Below, piece by piece: positions 1-10,256 of a stretch of 64,000 nucleotides of DNA (position 1 is its first letter; each line of letters opens with the position of its first letter). The translations under genes were made by a program, and so were the position numbers. The stretch lies in the NCBI GenBank assembly GCA_963573305.1, contig OY754332.1, positions 47,591,559-47,655,558 on the forward strand, written 5' to 3'. This DNA comes from Pyrrhosoma nymphula. Lineage: Eukaryota; Arthropoda; Insecta; Odonata; Coenagrionidae. The notes below the pieces were generated by a model that did no database searches, was not told the DNA's origin, and worked only from the letters and a program-made list of their open reading frames with translations.

Positions 1-162
1 CAAATCTTGCATCAAATACATTACTGCATGATTGGCGATTTCCAACGTATAAACTGGTGTACTTGAGTGAAATGTGGTCTAAGAATATTTTTTTCGACTT
101 GCTTGAAAAGTTATTAGAATGTGCCTTCAACGACTCACGATTACCGCTCCAGCCACCTTAAT
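1..162 (-). mobile_element. Partial TTAA-type MITE, truncated by the window edge
   Basis: The first 160 bases match, in inverted orientation, the left part of the element at 9721-10256. Shared blocks include the stretches around AAACTGGTGTACTTGAGTG and AGTTATTAGAATGTGCCTTC. The copy ends at CGCTCCAGCCACCTTAA, which is the terminal signature of that element read outward. The remaining roughly 375 bases would lie outside the window to the left. No coding capacity is visible. Confidence 0.7.
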
Positions 163-3100
163 CAAATTGATTCGCCAACAAGATAAGTGGGCTACGAAAT
201 GTGTATATAGAACCTTAAAATAGACACCTTGCATCGCCATTAACGCAGAATTTCGTCGGACGCATTCAAATACTACCCGCCAATTTCTCCACGGCATTTC
301 CGATATAATTTACTTGATTGGGTATGATAACACATTACTGGAAGCGGCGTCGTCAGTTTACGCTGCACTTGACACCACACACTTAAACGATAAAGACTTG
401 GTTCCCAAGGTAACGAGATAACTCTCGAAAATACTATGAAATAACGTTTGGGAAGCCGCAGAGAGATAACTACCACGTATAGGCTAAGGTAAAGGCGAAA
501 CAAATTCATTTTGTATAAAGTATTGCGGACTGTAATAACAACAGCACTAAAAACTGGACGAAATATTAATTATGTGGAGATGCTACTCTACAGAACATAA
601 CCAAAAACAAATTCATAAATAATATAATAATATACAAAATGAATAATTAGCAAAAAAACGACTGCGTTTAATACTGGCTGGTTGCAGCAGCGTAACAAAA
701 TTACACAGGATCGATAAAGGCAGAAATGACACATTATGAGAAACATTTTTTTCAGGCATTCCCATAAAATAAAAGTATTACGATACCATCAATTAGACTC
801 CTAGTCATAATAATTAAACATTGCAATAGGCTTTTCAATTATTGCAAATTATGAGACCAGTTAAAATTTTTGGTCATCCATAAGTGGACTCAAGACAAGA
901 TGTTGTACATAGCACGTCCTTATACGAGGGAGACATCTGCAAGACGAAGAAACCAAAGAGTTGAGAGTAGCGGAACAACGAAGAGAGATAACAGGGGCGT
1001 GCAGGGGGGCCGCGGCGACGCAGGGCCATGGAAGACAGGGAAAGGGACAGGAATAAACCACGTGATAGCACACGATTAAACCACAGGTTGAAAATCCTGA
1101 TACTACTGCAAAACGTCAACGAAAATCCTAAGTCGAAGAAAAATATCTCACTGCTAGTTTTTTTACGAGTCCCGCTTTATGTTTGACTTAATTTACCATT
1201 AAGCACAACAGCGTTCCATTAGAACTTCCAAGCAACGTACTGACATAGTAATAACACCCAAAATAAGCTAAAAATCGAAAGTTTGAGGCGGCCTTATTCG
1301 GGATTCATTTAAGGGAAACGATTGGAAAAGGACCCGTCGCTGATGAATTATTTCAGAACAGCACACTTTTGCTAGCGTATAAGTTAATTTTTTTGAACTA
1401 CTCGAAAAAAAATAATATCCACAGGGGTCGTTGGCGTCACGGAGCCGTCGGTTCCGACCCGCGGGTGAAGTGAAAAACCAGAAACTACAAGGGCAGAGAG
1501 ACGTTGACGAAAGCCATCGCGAGACGCCGCAGTGAATTGATCAGCGATGCAGCAAAGCATAAAATTTGGTCCGATCGGACGGGACATGCCCGATTAAGCC
1601 GATTGCAAAGGTATCAACCGTGCCATTTCACTTGCCACATCATCGAGGGCAAGCCGGGAACACGATGGCGAAATTAAGGGAAGGGCATCGGACGGATTTA
1701 GAGATTCGATTTTTGCCGACAAGTTTCGCGGCCGCGACACTGCGGACAGAATAAACCACATATTAAAACGCACGTCTCATACGAGCTGACTCTTTTTCTT
1801 GTTTTCCACGGCCGGAGCCATAAAATCCAATAAAACCGATTTGAGGCGACTGGTGGTGAATTGCGTTATGCAGATTCGGATGCCATAAATCTCTATACGA
1901 GGCTGAACCGCCGGCAGAACGGGATATTGCCCCGTATTCCGGCTGCTAGAGCAGAGCAATACTGCCATGCCGAGCAGCCAGGCAAATCAATGCACACCGC
2001 CATCAAAGCCATTCAGTTCCTTTCAAAATATCTCTTGATTGAATAGTAAAATTGTGCTGGCATTAGAGGTTGTTTGGTCATAGTTGGATCAGCAAGGACT
2101 CCATAAAAATGCATTAACTTTTTTCTAAATATAGGTATAAAAGGGATAACAATTAACGTTCTATGGCATCGTAAAAAATGCCATATTCACAGTTTTTGAT
2201 GTGAGCTTCATGCACAACGTGGCCACACACTGTGGTGCAGAAAGCTTCGCTCGATGAAGCCTCAAGCATGTTCACCTCACCAAATATCCAAGACGTAGTA
2301 CAGTAGGTAGATACGATCTATCTCTTTAATATAGCGCAAACGATTAGACAATAGGCACTTTGCAGGACGCTCGGGGAGCTACGAATGAATCGAGACAAAG
2401 CGACCGCGACCGTTAAAATCAACACTCGTTCATAGACCGATGAGTGAAACGCACGTATTTCCAATATCCACAAAAACTCCTATTTAACTATGAATGGCTT
2501 TCACCAGAGAAGTTGGCTATTCAGCTCAATAGAGTAGGAATAAATAAAAACGGAAGACATAAAAGTTTCCCAATGAACCCTTCCCAGAGTGAATGGAATT
2601 GTTAAGTGATTTCATGTGGTTACCTCATCTGACGCGTATTCCGTTTCCCGTAAGGTTTAAAATGTATTTGCCCTTAAACGAGGAGGTACGAGAATAATAA
2701 TCACATACTGAGCACGATAAATTTAACAAAGGAGAAGTTCATACACTCGTATCCCAAATGATTATTTTCATAAACTCCTTAAATATAATGTCACGTTAAT
2801 TAAAAATTGAAAAAAAATCCTGTCGTTTAGGAAGTCAACAACATTAAACACGAATATAAAGTGGAAATTCGTCATTGGATAACATAAAATTGCGAGTACC
2901 GAAGCAATTCACCGAAGGGAATTGCTGAGAAAATAAATGTCTCCATCAGTGTCAGAAACATAGAATTGAAACGATAAAAACGAGAGATACATTATTCGCG
3001 CTTAAATTAGATACATATTAACTCACGGTACGTCTAATTACAATAGGTTTTACATTAATGACAACCTCATGCGGAAAATGGAAAATTCACGCCAAAAAAT

Positions 3101-3290
3101 GGAGTGAACGCAACACGAAACACCGCTTAGATTAACACTTAACATAACGGCAAGACATAATACGCAAGGCTCCGCAACATTCGAATCTGAACGAAACACT
3201 AGATAATCTCCGCGAATCAACATCGCAGCAAAAGTAAACGTTACAAGTGTTTACAGGCCAGCTGGTCGATTTAATTGTGCACGCACATCC
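163..3290. other. No recognisable gene or element
   Basis: This is AT-rich sequence with short random ORFs only. A moderately GC-rich patch at about 1440-1990 has no long frame and no motif I can identify. I see no RNA gene and no clear terminal repeats. Confidence 0.5.
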
Positions 3291-3795
3291 TCTACATCTA
3301 TCTACATCTACATAATACACTGCAAGCCACCCCAGGAGAGTGTGTGTGAGTAGACACTAATATGTATTACACTATACCCTAAAGTTAGTGTAACTACGAC
3401 TATTGATGCATTAGCATAAATCGCTAACGCTTGTCACGAGGCGAAGCCTCACAAGCATGCACTACACGATAGATATATTGCCTATGTTACAGGGAGCGTT
3501 AGTATTTTGTAATTTTCAACTACATTAATCAATAAACCTAGTTAACTATCTCATTGGCAGCTGTAATGGTCTCTTTTCATTTGCGGGAAAAATGAAGTTT
3601 TAAATCTGTCCGTTCTGCAGTTAAATTCCCTAATTTTATTCTCATTATCTGATCTACCTTAGTATGTCGGATTGCGTAAAATATAATTAACGTCGTCAGA
3701 GAATAAATCGGTTTGGAACTTGCATAATAGATTAAGTCTAAATTTAAATCGTCGGTCTGAAAGCGATTCCCATCCCAGTTGCTGCAAAAGGCCCT
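3291..3795 (-). mobile_element. LINE family B, 3'-terminal fragment
   Basis: Read on the minus strand, the right end encodes the C-terminus of a LINE ORF2 (LGWESLSDRRFKFRLNLLC, then PTY, one in-frame stop, then CRTDRFKTSFFP). This is followed by a 3' UTR containing the stem-loop GAGGCGAAGCCTC (3438-3450) and the family B terminus, and ends in a TAGATG-type tail at 3291. The FFPR-type C-terminal block is typical of CR1/L2-like ORF2 proteins. The copy is 5'-truncated and carries stops, so it is inactive. Confidence 0.8.
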
Positions 3796-4237
3796 CACCG
3801 CGGCACGCTATCTAATCGACAGCTGAAGTATGGAGCATCGTAAATTCCAGATTGAAACGGATTGAAATTTTAATTCAGATCACACTTACAGTTAGACGCA
3901 TCGATTACCTCGGCAGCTGTGGACGCGTCGTGACGCCGCTCCCCCCACCACCCACCGCCACACCACGTGACTTCTTCGAGCCACGGGGGCACTTCGTTTC
4001 CCTCCACGATTACGTCCACCACTCGTCCAAACTTCAAAGAAAATACTTCCCACCACTCTCCACTGGAAAGTTTTTTTCATAGCCCACTTTGTAATCCATT
4101 ACAATACAATGAGGCAAAAAAGTTGCAGGCACCGTACTTCATAGAAAATAAACCTCTCGTTTTACACATCGTCATCTGTTTAACTAAGTAAGTCACTAAA
4201 CGCAACATCGTCGCACAAAAAGGAAGCTCGCTTTTTA
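3796..4237. other. Short GC-rich patch, no gene recognised
   Basis: A pyrimidine-rich, moderately CpG-rich stretch at about 3910-4040 is open in more than one frame (76, 62 and 74 codons), but none of the translations looks conserved. There is no splice-site pair that I can support. Confidence 0.4.
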
Positions 4238-4997
4238 CTGGACACTAGGGATGGGCGATTACGATATCGATTATTTTTGTCATTTAATCGAAAATTTGGA
4301 ATCAATTAATGCAACAGCCGATATAGATTGCATACCCGATTAATTTGACCCATTATCGATTATTTCGGAATTTTGTGTCTGTTGAACTGTGATGGTTTCC
4401 GCGACTCACGTTCGCCTTCAGTTCTGAAATTCGGCTTGATCGAACTCTACGCTACGTAGTAGCCAAGGTGTTGCTCGACTATGGGGACGTGACGATGCTG
4501 AGCGGTGCGGAGCTGAACACCGTCCGTGTCTTCATATCCGTGCTGAAACCATTTGCTAAAGTGACTACGGAAATGTGGGCGGATAAAGTTACTACAGTCA
4601 GCAAGGTCATTCCCCTCGTGAAATTGCTTAAGCAGGTGAAGTTAACGTGATCATTGATTCCTCCCTTGATATGCTATGTTATTTAATTTCTCTGACATTT
4701 ACTTCGGTATTCAATTTCGGAGCATACATCTGATACAGCTTCCGCAAGGAGACAGGCTAGCGGAACGGGTGAGGAAGTTCGTTCTGTCAGAGCTGGACCA
4801 TCGGTTGGATCCTATTGAGTCCATAAAGCACTATGCAATCGCCACGATGCTGGACCCACGGTTCAAAAACTGCACGATCGCTGTAGCCAATGCCAAGAGC
4901 ACCGTCATCGCTGTGATGGCTGTGCTATTTCACGAGGAGGATCAGGTGAACGTCCTGCAGATTTTTTCACACGCTGTGCGTGATGTAGCACCATCAG

Positions 4998-5384
4998 GGG
5001 GATTATTTTGTAATCTCACAAGTGAGAATACGCCATAAAATGTGGAAAATTACGTAATTTTTCGTAGTTCAACTCCGCAACCCAGCCGGCGCGGCGTGAC
5101 CATCTTCGGCTCTCAAGTGGTGAACTGCCGGTCTATTTATTTGATTCATTCGCTCTTTCAACTCTTGATCCGTATCTTTCAACTCTTGATCCGTAACTTT
5201 CGACTCTTGATCCGTTACATTTGGCTCCGCATTTCATTAATTCCATCTCATCTGTCGTTAGGAACGTGAAATGGAGCCACCATAGGACCTTTGCCGATCG
5301 TGAGCCGATCATTAAGAGAGGGAAACGGATCTCCCGCCTTCCCGCAAAGAGTCATTCAAAATGTGAGATTACAAAATAACCCAC
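4998..5384. mobile_element. Nested 387-bp MITE inside the hAT element
   Basis: The terminal inverted repeats read GGGGATTATTTTGTAATCTC on the left and GTGGGTTATTTTGTAATCTC from the right (reverse complement), both followed by ACA. A 4-bp direct repeat TCAG (4994-4997 and 5385-5388) flanks it. There is no coding capacity beyond a 75-codon artefact. Superfamily is uncertain: the terminal sequence and 4-bp duplication do not match a family I can name. Confidence 0.85.
5155..5220 (+). repeat. Three-unit 20-21 bp tandem repeat
   Basis: The unit CTTTCAACTCTTGATCCGTA occurs three times with few differences (the third has CGACTC for CAACTC). It lies inside the nested MITE, and expansion of internal tandem repeats is common in MITEs. 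Confidence 0.85.
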
Positions 5385-6167
5385 TCAGATGACCTCTGGA
5401 GCTTTCATGACACTGAAGCAGCATCACAGAGAACCCTGTATTATGAAGATGTCGCCGGTCGTACACCATTTGAGTTACGGCAATTCCTCAACCGACCCGT
5501 CGTTGACCGCCATTAGAACCCTTTTTAAGTGTGGGAGTCAATGAAAACTGAATACCCTCACTTATAGCCAGGAAGTACCTGCCAAGAGAAGCAACATCAG
5601 CTCCATCAGAGAGACTATTTTCCGAAATGAGAATAATTCAATCTGAACTGAGAAGCCGCCTTGCCAGAACCCACTTATAAAAATTGTAATTTGTTGCTTC
5701 AGATCCTATAAATATTTGTTCCTATAATGCTTCAATCGTCCAAAATTTAAATCAGGTTAAGAAATTTTTCCCAACTCTGTTCCCTGACACGCCTCCTAGA
5801 AGTTTATCTAGATTTTACAATTTGTACTCATGATAGCATTAACCTTAAACAATTTGAAAGATATTTTACTTTATTTATGGAGGGACCATAACCTCACAAG
5901 CTATGTTTTGCATGTTGACATAATCAAATCCATTAATCGATGCATCGATTAATAAAATCAATTAATCGGGCGCAATTAATCGGCTGCTTGCAATTAATCG
6001 ATTTACAAAATATCGATTATTTGATGATAATCGCCCAGCCCTACTGGACACCCAAAAAATGTAATTGGTATTCCGAAAATGTAATTGCAATGTAGTCCAA
6101 ACATGCCAGCAACGTTAATCATATTGCTCAATAAAAAAGAATGCATATGGCATGCACTTAGGGAAAA

Positions 6168-6725
6168 ATAGCATCGGCTGAGCGAAAAACCAATTCACTT
6201 AGAATTTGATGAATATGACCTCATCTGAAGGAAAAACTCTCATCTTTCCACTAGTATCAAAATATTAACCCCTCACCGAACTACTTTTCGAGCAATTTGC
6301 CTGAGAATGCAAGCTGTTTTATATGAGATAGATTACGGCTGTGACCTCCAGAGGGAGAATATTGAAAAAATTAAATATTTATAACAATCAAATTTAGTCA
6401 AAAAACAAACGGTGTGTAACTCGTATGTTTTCTCAACTATTTATAAAAATTATCTATTACTCACCGCACTTTTACAGAATCGCAAGAAAAACTGCTGTTT
6501 TGAAGGTTCTTTTAGCCATTCGGCGTGAAAACATGAGCCAAGTTAGAGACTTATGTAGATATATTTATTTAATTACTGAGAATTTTAGTAATATACAACT
6601 ATATTTTTGCACGATTTATATTATACTATTTACTTCACACTTCTAACAGACGATGGTTTTACAATATAAATTTCGAAAACGGCCTCCATTATGTCTAGGG
6701 AACTCTCTCGCTCAAAGCACCTTAA
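6168..6725. mobile_element. TTAA-type MITE, first copy of a direct pair
   Basis: This segment aligns over its whole length with 7479-8035. Both contain the blocks CCGAACTACTTTT, CTCCAGAGGGAGAATATTGA, TATTTATAAAAATTA and TATTTATTTAATTACT. Its right end reads GCTCAAAGCACCTTAA, preserving the TTAAGGT...GAGCGA signature in reverse complement. The left terminus is eroded, so the start coordinate is taken from alignment to the better copy. The 73-codon frame at 6425 is not a conserved protein: the equivalent frame differs in the second copy. Confidence 0.75.
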
Positions 6726-7478
6726 AAGTATTCGCATTCAACTTTTTATACGGAAGGCAACTACGCAATTTTTAAACTACGCAATGCAACTCGTCGCGGA
6801 ACTGATAATACGCACCTCACAACTCTCCTGAAATGATAATATGTTATGATGCGAAGCTACAGAAAAAAAATTGGATATGTTTGGCCTTCCTGTGACTCAG
6901 AATTGCTGTCGAAATCTATATCTACAATCCGATCGATAGATAACCCCCACATAAAGTCTCTACGAATCTGCAAATACGGTTACCTCGTATTCGTATCAAA
7001 ACAGCAACTACCGTTACTTCTACAGTTTGAGAGGAAATACCAAGCATATAACGTGATAATTAGTGAAGTTAAAATTATCGAGAGGGGTGATATTCATTCA
7101 AATTATAATGTAAACATAGGAACACAACAAGGATAAAAACAGACGCAATTAATCCTCATTTGGCATAAAATCCAAGAGCGCGATCTCTGTAAGGCAATGT
7201 CTTAATCCCGCCCCCGACAAGTCCGGCACAGCCATTTGAATGAAAACGCTCTGTAATTTTCTCATATGCCTCCATTAGTTTAATGATCGGTTCATTCCCT
7301 TCGATATCTTTTCAACCATTACGATGCTCCGTCGACGCTTTCAGCGCCGAAATGCACACGCCCATGACCACCAGGAGACCGCTCACACGCACCGGGCTAT
7401 CATTTTCACATGGATGGATTCGTGGATGGAGGGACGTGGGGCGCCTCTACGGCCACGGGCCGTCCGCGATCCGAATGT
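6726..7478. other. Spacer between the paired MITEs
   Basis: The stretch contains a 96-codon ATG-started frame at 6846-7136 (begins MMRSYRKKIGYVWPSC) that I do not recognise. There are no splice-site or promoter signals I would rely on. A GC-rich patch occurs at about 7340-7475. Treat the ORF as hypothetical, possibly chance. Confidence 0.35.
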
Positions 7479-8035
7479 TTAAGGTAATTTGAGCGAAAAA
7501 TCACTTCACCTACAATTATATCAATTTGGCCTAATTTTAAAGAAAAAACTCACCTTTCCAATGATATCCAAATATCAACCCCTTTCCGAACTACTTTTTG
7601 AGCTATTTGCCTACAAATATAAGTTGTTTTACATAGGATAGATTATGGCTGTGTGCTCCAGAGGGAGAATATTGAAGGAAATAGCAATTAATAACACATA
7701 GATTTCGTCAAAAAACTAACAGTGTGTAGTTTGTATGTTTTGTCACTATTTATAAAAATTAATCAATTACTCACCGAAGTAATTTTTACAGAATCACAAG
7801 AAACCTGCTTTTTTGAAGGGTTCTCAGCCATACGGCAGGAAAAAATGAGTCAAGTTAGACACTTATGTCGATACATTTATTTAATTACTCAGAATTGTTG
7901 TCATATATAACTATTTTTGTAACATTAATATCACAATATTTATTTCATACTTCTTCATGACGTTGAAATAAAAATATAAAGTTTGAATGTGGTCTCCATT
8001 ATGACTAGGGAACTATCTCGCTCATACAACCTTAA
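7479..8035. mobile_element. TTAA-type MITE, second copy (557 bp)
   Basis: It begins TTAAGGTAATTTGAGCGA and ends with the inverted counterpart (reverse complement TTAAGGTTGTATGAGCGA), so it is bounded by TTAA on both sides. The interior is AT-rich and non-coding. TTAA target duplications are characteristic of piggyBac and Kolobok transposases, but the terminal sequence alone does not let me choose. Confidence 0.78.
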
Positions 8036-8594
8036 ACGCCCAATCCGATACGGAGCCGAGAACGAGATGAACAGTACATGAAGAAATGGGGGGTACAACA
8101 CTCTCGGCAGCGACGGGGTCAGTGGGGCAGCCGTTTCGGACGCGCAGGAGCAGCGCTAATGAGATATGCCACCTGTTGGTATGCACGGAGTAGCTGGCGA
8201 CGGCGTGGATATGCCTCGATGGCGATCCTATGAATGAGGAGCCAGAAGAGATGAGGCTGCAAGGACGCCGCTCCCGATGGCGCGCGAGACGCAGAGGAAT
8301 GCAACTAGATACGTGATAATCTATTCCCGCGATTCATGAAAAAGGTGGTGGATCAAAAAATTGAATCCTCACGCTTACTCCGTCATTCGAATCCTTCAAA
8401 ACCCAACGTCAAGAACTATTTAAGCGTTTTGACTGAAGATTCTGGTGACAGCTTTACGTGGTTTTGTTGACACCCAATATAAGCATCATTAAAAACAAAC
8501 TAAGTCTTAACTGTCTAACTAATAATATTTTAGTTTAACGTCCTTTGACGGCTAAGGTCATGTCGCACATACTATTTGCCAGTTACAGACAGCG

Positions 8595-8710
8595 GCAACA
8601 GCGCTCGGACTAATCGGAGGATCACCCCTCCAAACTCAAGCCGAGCCCAACGATGCTTAACTTCGGTGACAGATCGGGTACCGGTGCTTCCATCGTGGAA
8701 GGCTGTTGCC
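8595..8710 (-). rRNA. 5S rRNA-like sequence (pseudogene or 5S-derived SINE head)
   Basis: The minus strand reads GGCAACAGCCTTCC at its 5' end, contains CACCGAAGTTAAGCATCGTT, GGGCTCGG and TTGGAGGGGTGATC, and closes with GCGCTGTTGCC. The termini pair with each other (GGCAACAG with CTGTTGCC), and the 116-base length is close to the roughly 120 bases of a eukaryotic 5S rRNA. The internal promoter area (TTAAGCA...CGTTGGGC) is well kept. The start GGCAACAGCCTTCCA and the 3' arm are divergent from a canonical 5S. It is a single copy next to SINE sequence, so a 5S-derived SINE or pseudogene is more likely than a functional gene. Confidence 0.7.
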
Positions 8711-8805
8711 GTATAACTTTCTAATATGTACTTTGTTACTTCTTACAGCACACTTAATTTACTTTTCAGTCCTTACATTTTACTCTTTTCGATATTGTTA
8801 AATAA

Positions 8806-9080
8806 ATATTTTTTTGTTCGGGGGCGACCAAAGGCTTCATCCGGATTTGAACCCAGGACCCTTCGATCTGTAGCCAAGCACTCTACCCACTAGGCCACCA
8901 CGCTCCCATCAGAACAAAAACGAATAAAAAATCCACGGAGTGCGAGGTGGCCCAGGGAAAGAAACTGGCCCACCCTACCCTGAATGTGTGAAATTCACAC
9001 GCCTGTGGCTTAGTCCGGGGTGAGCTCTCCCCTCAACTATCCAAACCAACCTTCGGGTTGAATCACTGAGTGAGTGAGAA
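8806..9080 (+). mobile_element. tRNA-derived SINE with inverted head
   Basis: The body (8912-9080, plus strand: GAGGTGGCCCAGGG ... CTTCGGGTTGAATCACTGAG with a TGAG tail) is in one orientation. The tRNA-like head (8814-8907) is in the other: its minus strand reads GTGGCCTAGTGGGTAGAG (A-box-like) and GGGTTCAAATCC (B-box). The entire compound is flanked by TTAAATAA (8798-8805 and 9081-9088). In the complete copies at 22939-23166 and 45095-45341 head and body share one orientation. Confidence 0.85.
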
Positions 9081-9186
9081 TTAAATAATTCACGGTATTC
9101 GTGAAAATTTTAGCATTCGAATATGAGTTCACATAAAGAAGATATGGTATTCGTCCTGTCTCTAAATAACACACAGCTGCAATTAA

Positions 9187-9265
9187 TCTACATCTATGAA
9201 ATACCTCGCAAGCCATCACTAGGGTGTGTGGCACGGGGTGATTCCACACCAAACACGATGCTAGG
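9187..9265 (-). mobile_element. LINE family A, 3' end only
   Basis: The TAGATG-type tail lies at the left, followed by the family A terminus (reverse complement TGGCTTGCGAGGTATTTC and CACCCCGTGCCACACACCC). The copy is strongly 5'-truncated and non-coding. Confidence 0.7.
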
Positions 9266-9720
9266 ACGAAATTTCAAGTCGACGCGCCAAGGAGCTTTGA
9301 AAGTTGTGTCAACGAGGTTCCTACGGGAAAGGAGTGGCTTAACATTTCCTACCAAAAGCGTATCTGCGTGGAAGACGAGAAACCTCAGTATCGATACGAA
9401 ATCAATATAATTGTTGAATTAGCGAAAGGAGAATCGTTCTGTTCGCGTTCAAAGCACAATTATTGGCTCCATGTGTGTATGCAAACGAAAAAGGATATTT
9501 TTAATTATGAAATAAAACTTCCACATAAACGCCAGTAATGAGGCGAAACAATAATCATCGAGTCGACTGCTTCATTCTGAAATTAATGACGTTCAAACGA
9601 ATATTTTTTAAAGCCTTCAAATATGCGCGAGTCAATTGAGGCATTCCTCCCTTTAAAGCACATCTCTGAGGTTTCAGCAAACGAATGTCAGTGCAGCATC
9701 AACTTTCGGTGCAACATTAC

Positions 9721-10256
9721 TTAAGGTGGCAGGAGCGGTAATCGTGAGTCGTTGAAGGCACATTCTAATAACTTTTTAAGTTGAAAAAAATAACTTTGGA
9801 CCACATTTCACTCAAGTACACCAGTTTATTGGATGGAAATCACCATACATGCAGTCACGTATATGATGTAAGAGTTATATCTAAAATATTCGCCTTAATT
9901 ATAGCTTTGTTTTGACTTGGATTTACGGCGCGAAATTGGAAATTTACAAGAAAATCATATCTAAATACCCTTTTCTTACTCAGCATGAAACCTTGATATT
10001 TGTTAGCAGCTATTATAATAATATGAAACTTATTATTTCGCATTTAGGTGTAAATAAGTACATAAGTAATGGAATTGTTTCAAAATATATGCCGAATGCC
10101 ATAAGAGTACTTATTAAAATATCATTGAATTGCCAGGAAACCAAATCGGTAGCATGCATTTTTTTCACTTTTATCGATTGATATTACTAATAAGGAAGCG
10201 TATGCAAAGTTTCACACAAATCTATACATAAACAAAAATCGCTCCAGCCACCTTAA
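9721..10256. mobile_element. TTAA-type MITE, second family (536 bp)
   Basis: The left end TTAAGGTGGCAGGAGCG and right end CGCTCCAGCCACCTTAA are inverted repeats with one mismatch in 17, bounded by TTAA on both sides. A second copy in inverted orientation occupies the left edge of the window. An 89-codon frame at 9912-10181 is AT-rich and unrecognised; it is probably not a gene. Confidence 0.85.

Larger units (their letters stand above)
4468..5690 (+). pseudogene. hAT transposase remnant (C-terminal half)
   Basis: Three blocks survive. Block 1, at 4468-4650, reads LSGAELNTVRVFISVLKPF and continues to VIPLVKLLKQ. It matches the region of BED-type hAT transposases before the insertion domain. 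Block 2, at about 4739-4996, contains RVRKFVLSEL and the conserved MLDPRFK (LDPRFK codons 4850-4867). Block 3, at about 5570-5680, reads YLPREATSAPSERLFSEMR and then SRLARTHL, the hAT dimerisation region. The blocks lie in different frames. A 387-bp insertion at 4998-5384 interrupts block 2. Removing it with one TCAG copy puts VAPS directly in frame with DDLW. Further frame changes and stops downstream show the gene is dead. No catalytic triad could be confirmed. Confidence 0.88.
4246..6043 (+). mobile_element. hAT-superfamily DNA transposon, degraded
   Basis: The element is bounded by imperfect terminal inverted repeats (TAGGGATGGGCGATTACGAT on the left; TAGGGCTGGGCGATTATCAT as the reverse complement of the right end) and flanked by a perfect 8-bp direct repeat CTGGACAC (4238-4245 and 6044-6051). 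An 8-bp TSD, a TAGGG-type terminus and a transposase remnant with LDPRFK and a C-terminal SER-F dimerisation block are the hallmarks of hAT elements. At about 1.8 kb it is shorter than an autonomous hAT (usually 2.5-5 kb), and the N-terminal half of the transposase is missing. The right subterminal region carries repeated ATTAATCG motifs. A second element is nested at 4998-5384. Confidence 0.93.

Noticed and set aside
6168..8035. LTR retrotransposon with the two direct repeats as LTRs
   Set aside because: The repeats have inverted TTAAGGT termini, not TG...CA. The 750-bp spacer has no gag/pol-like frame, primer-binding site or polypurine tract.
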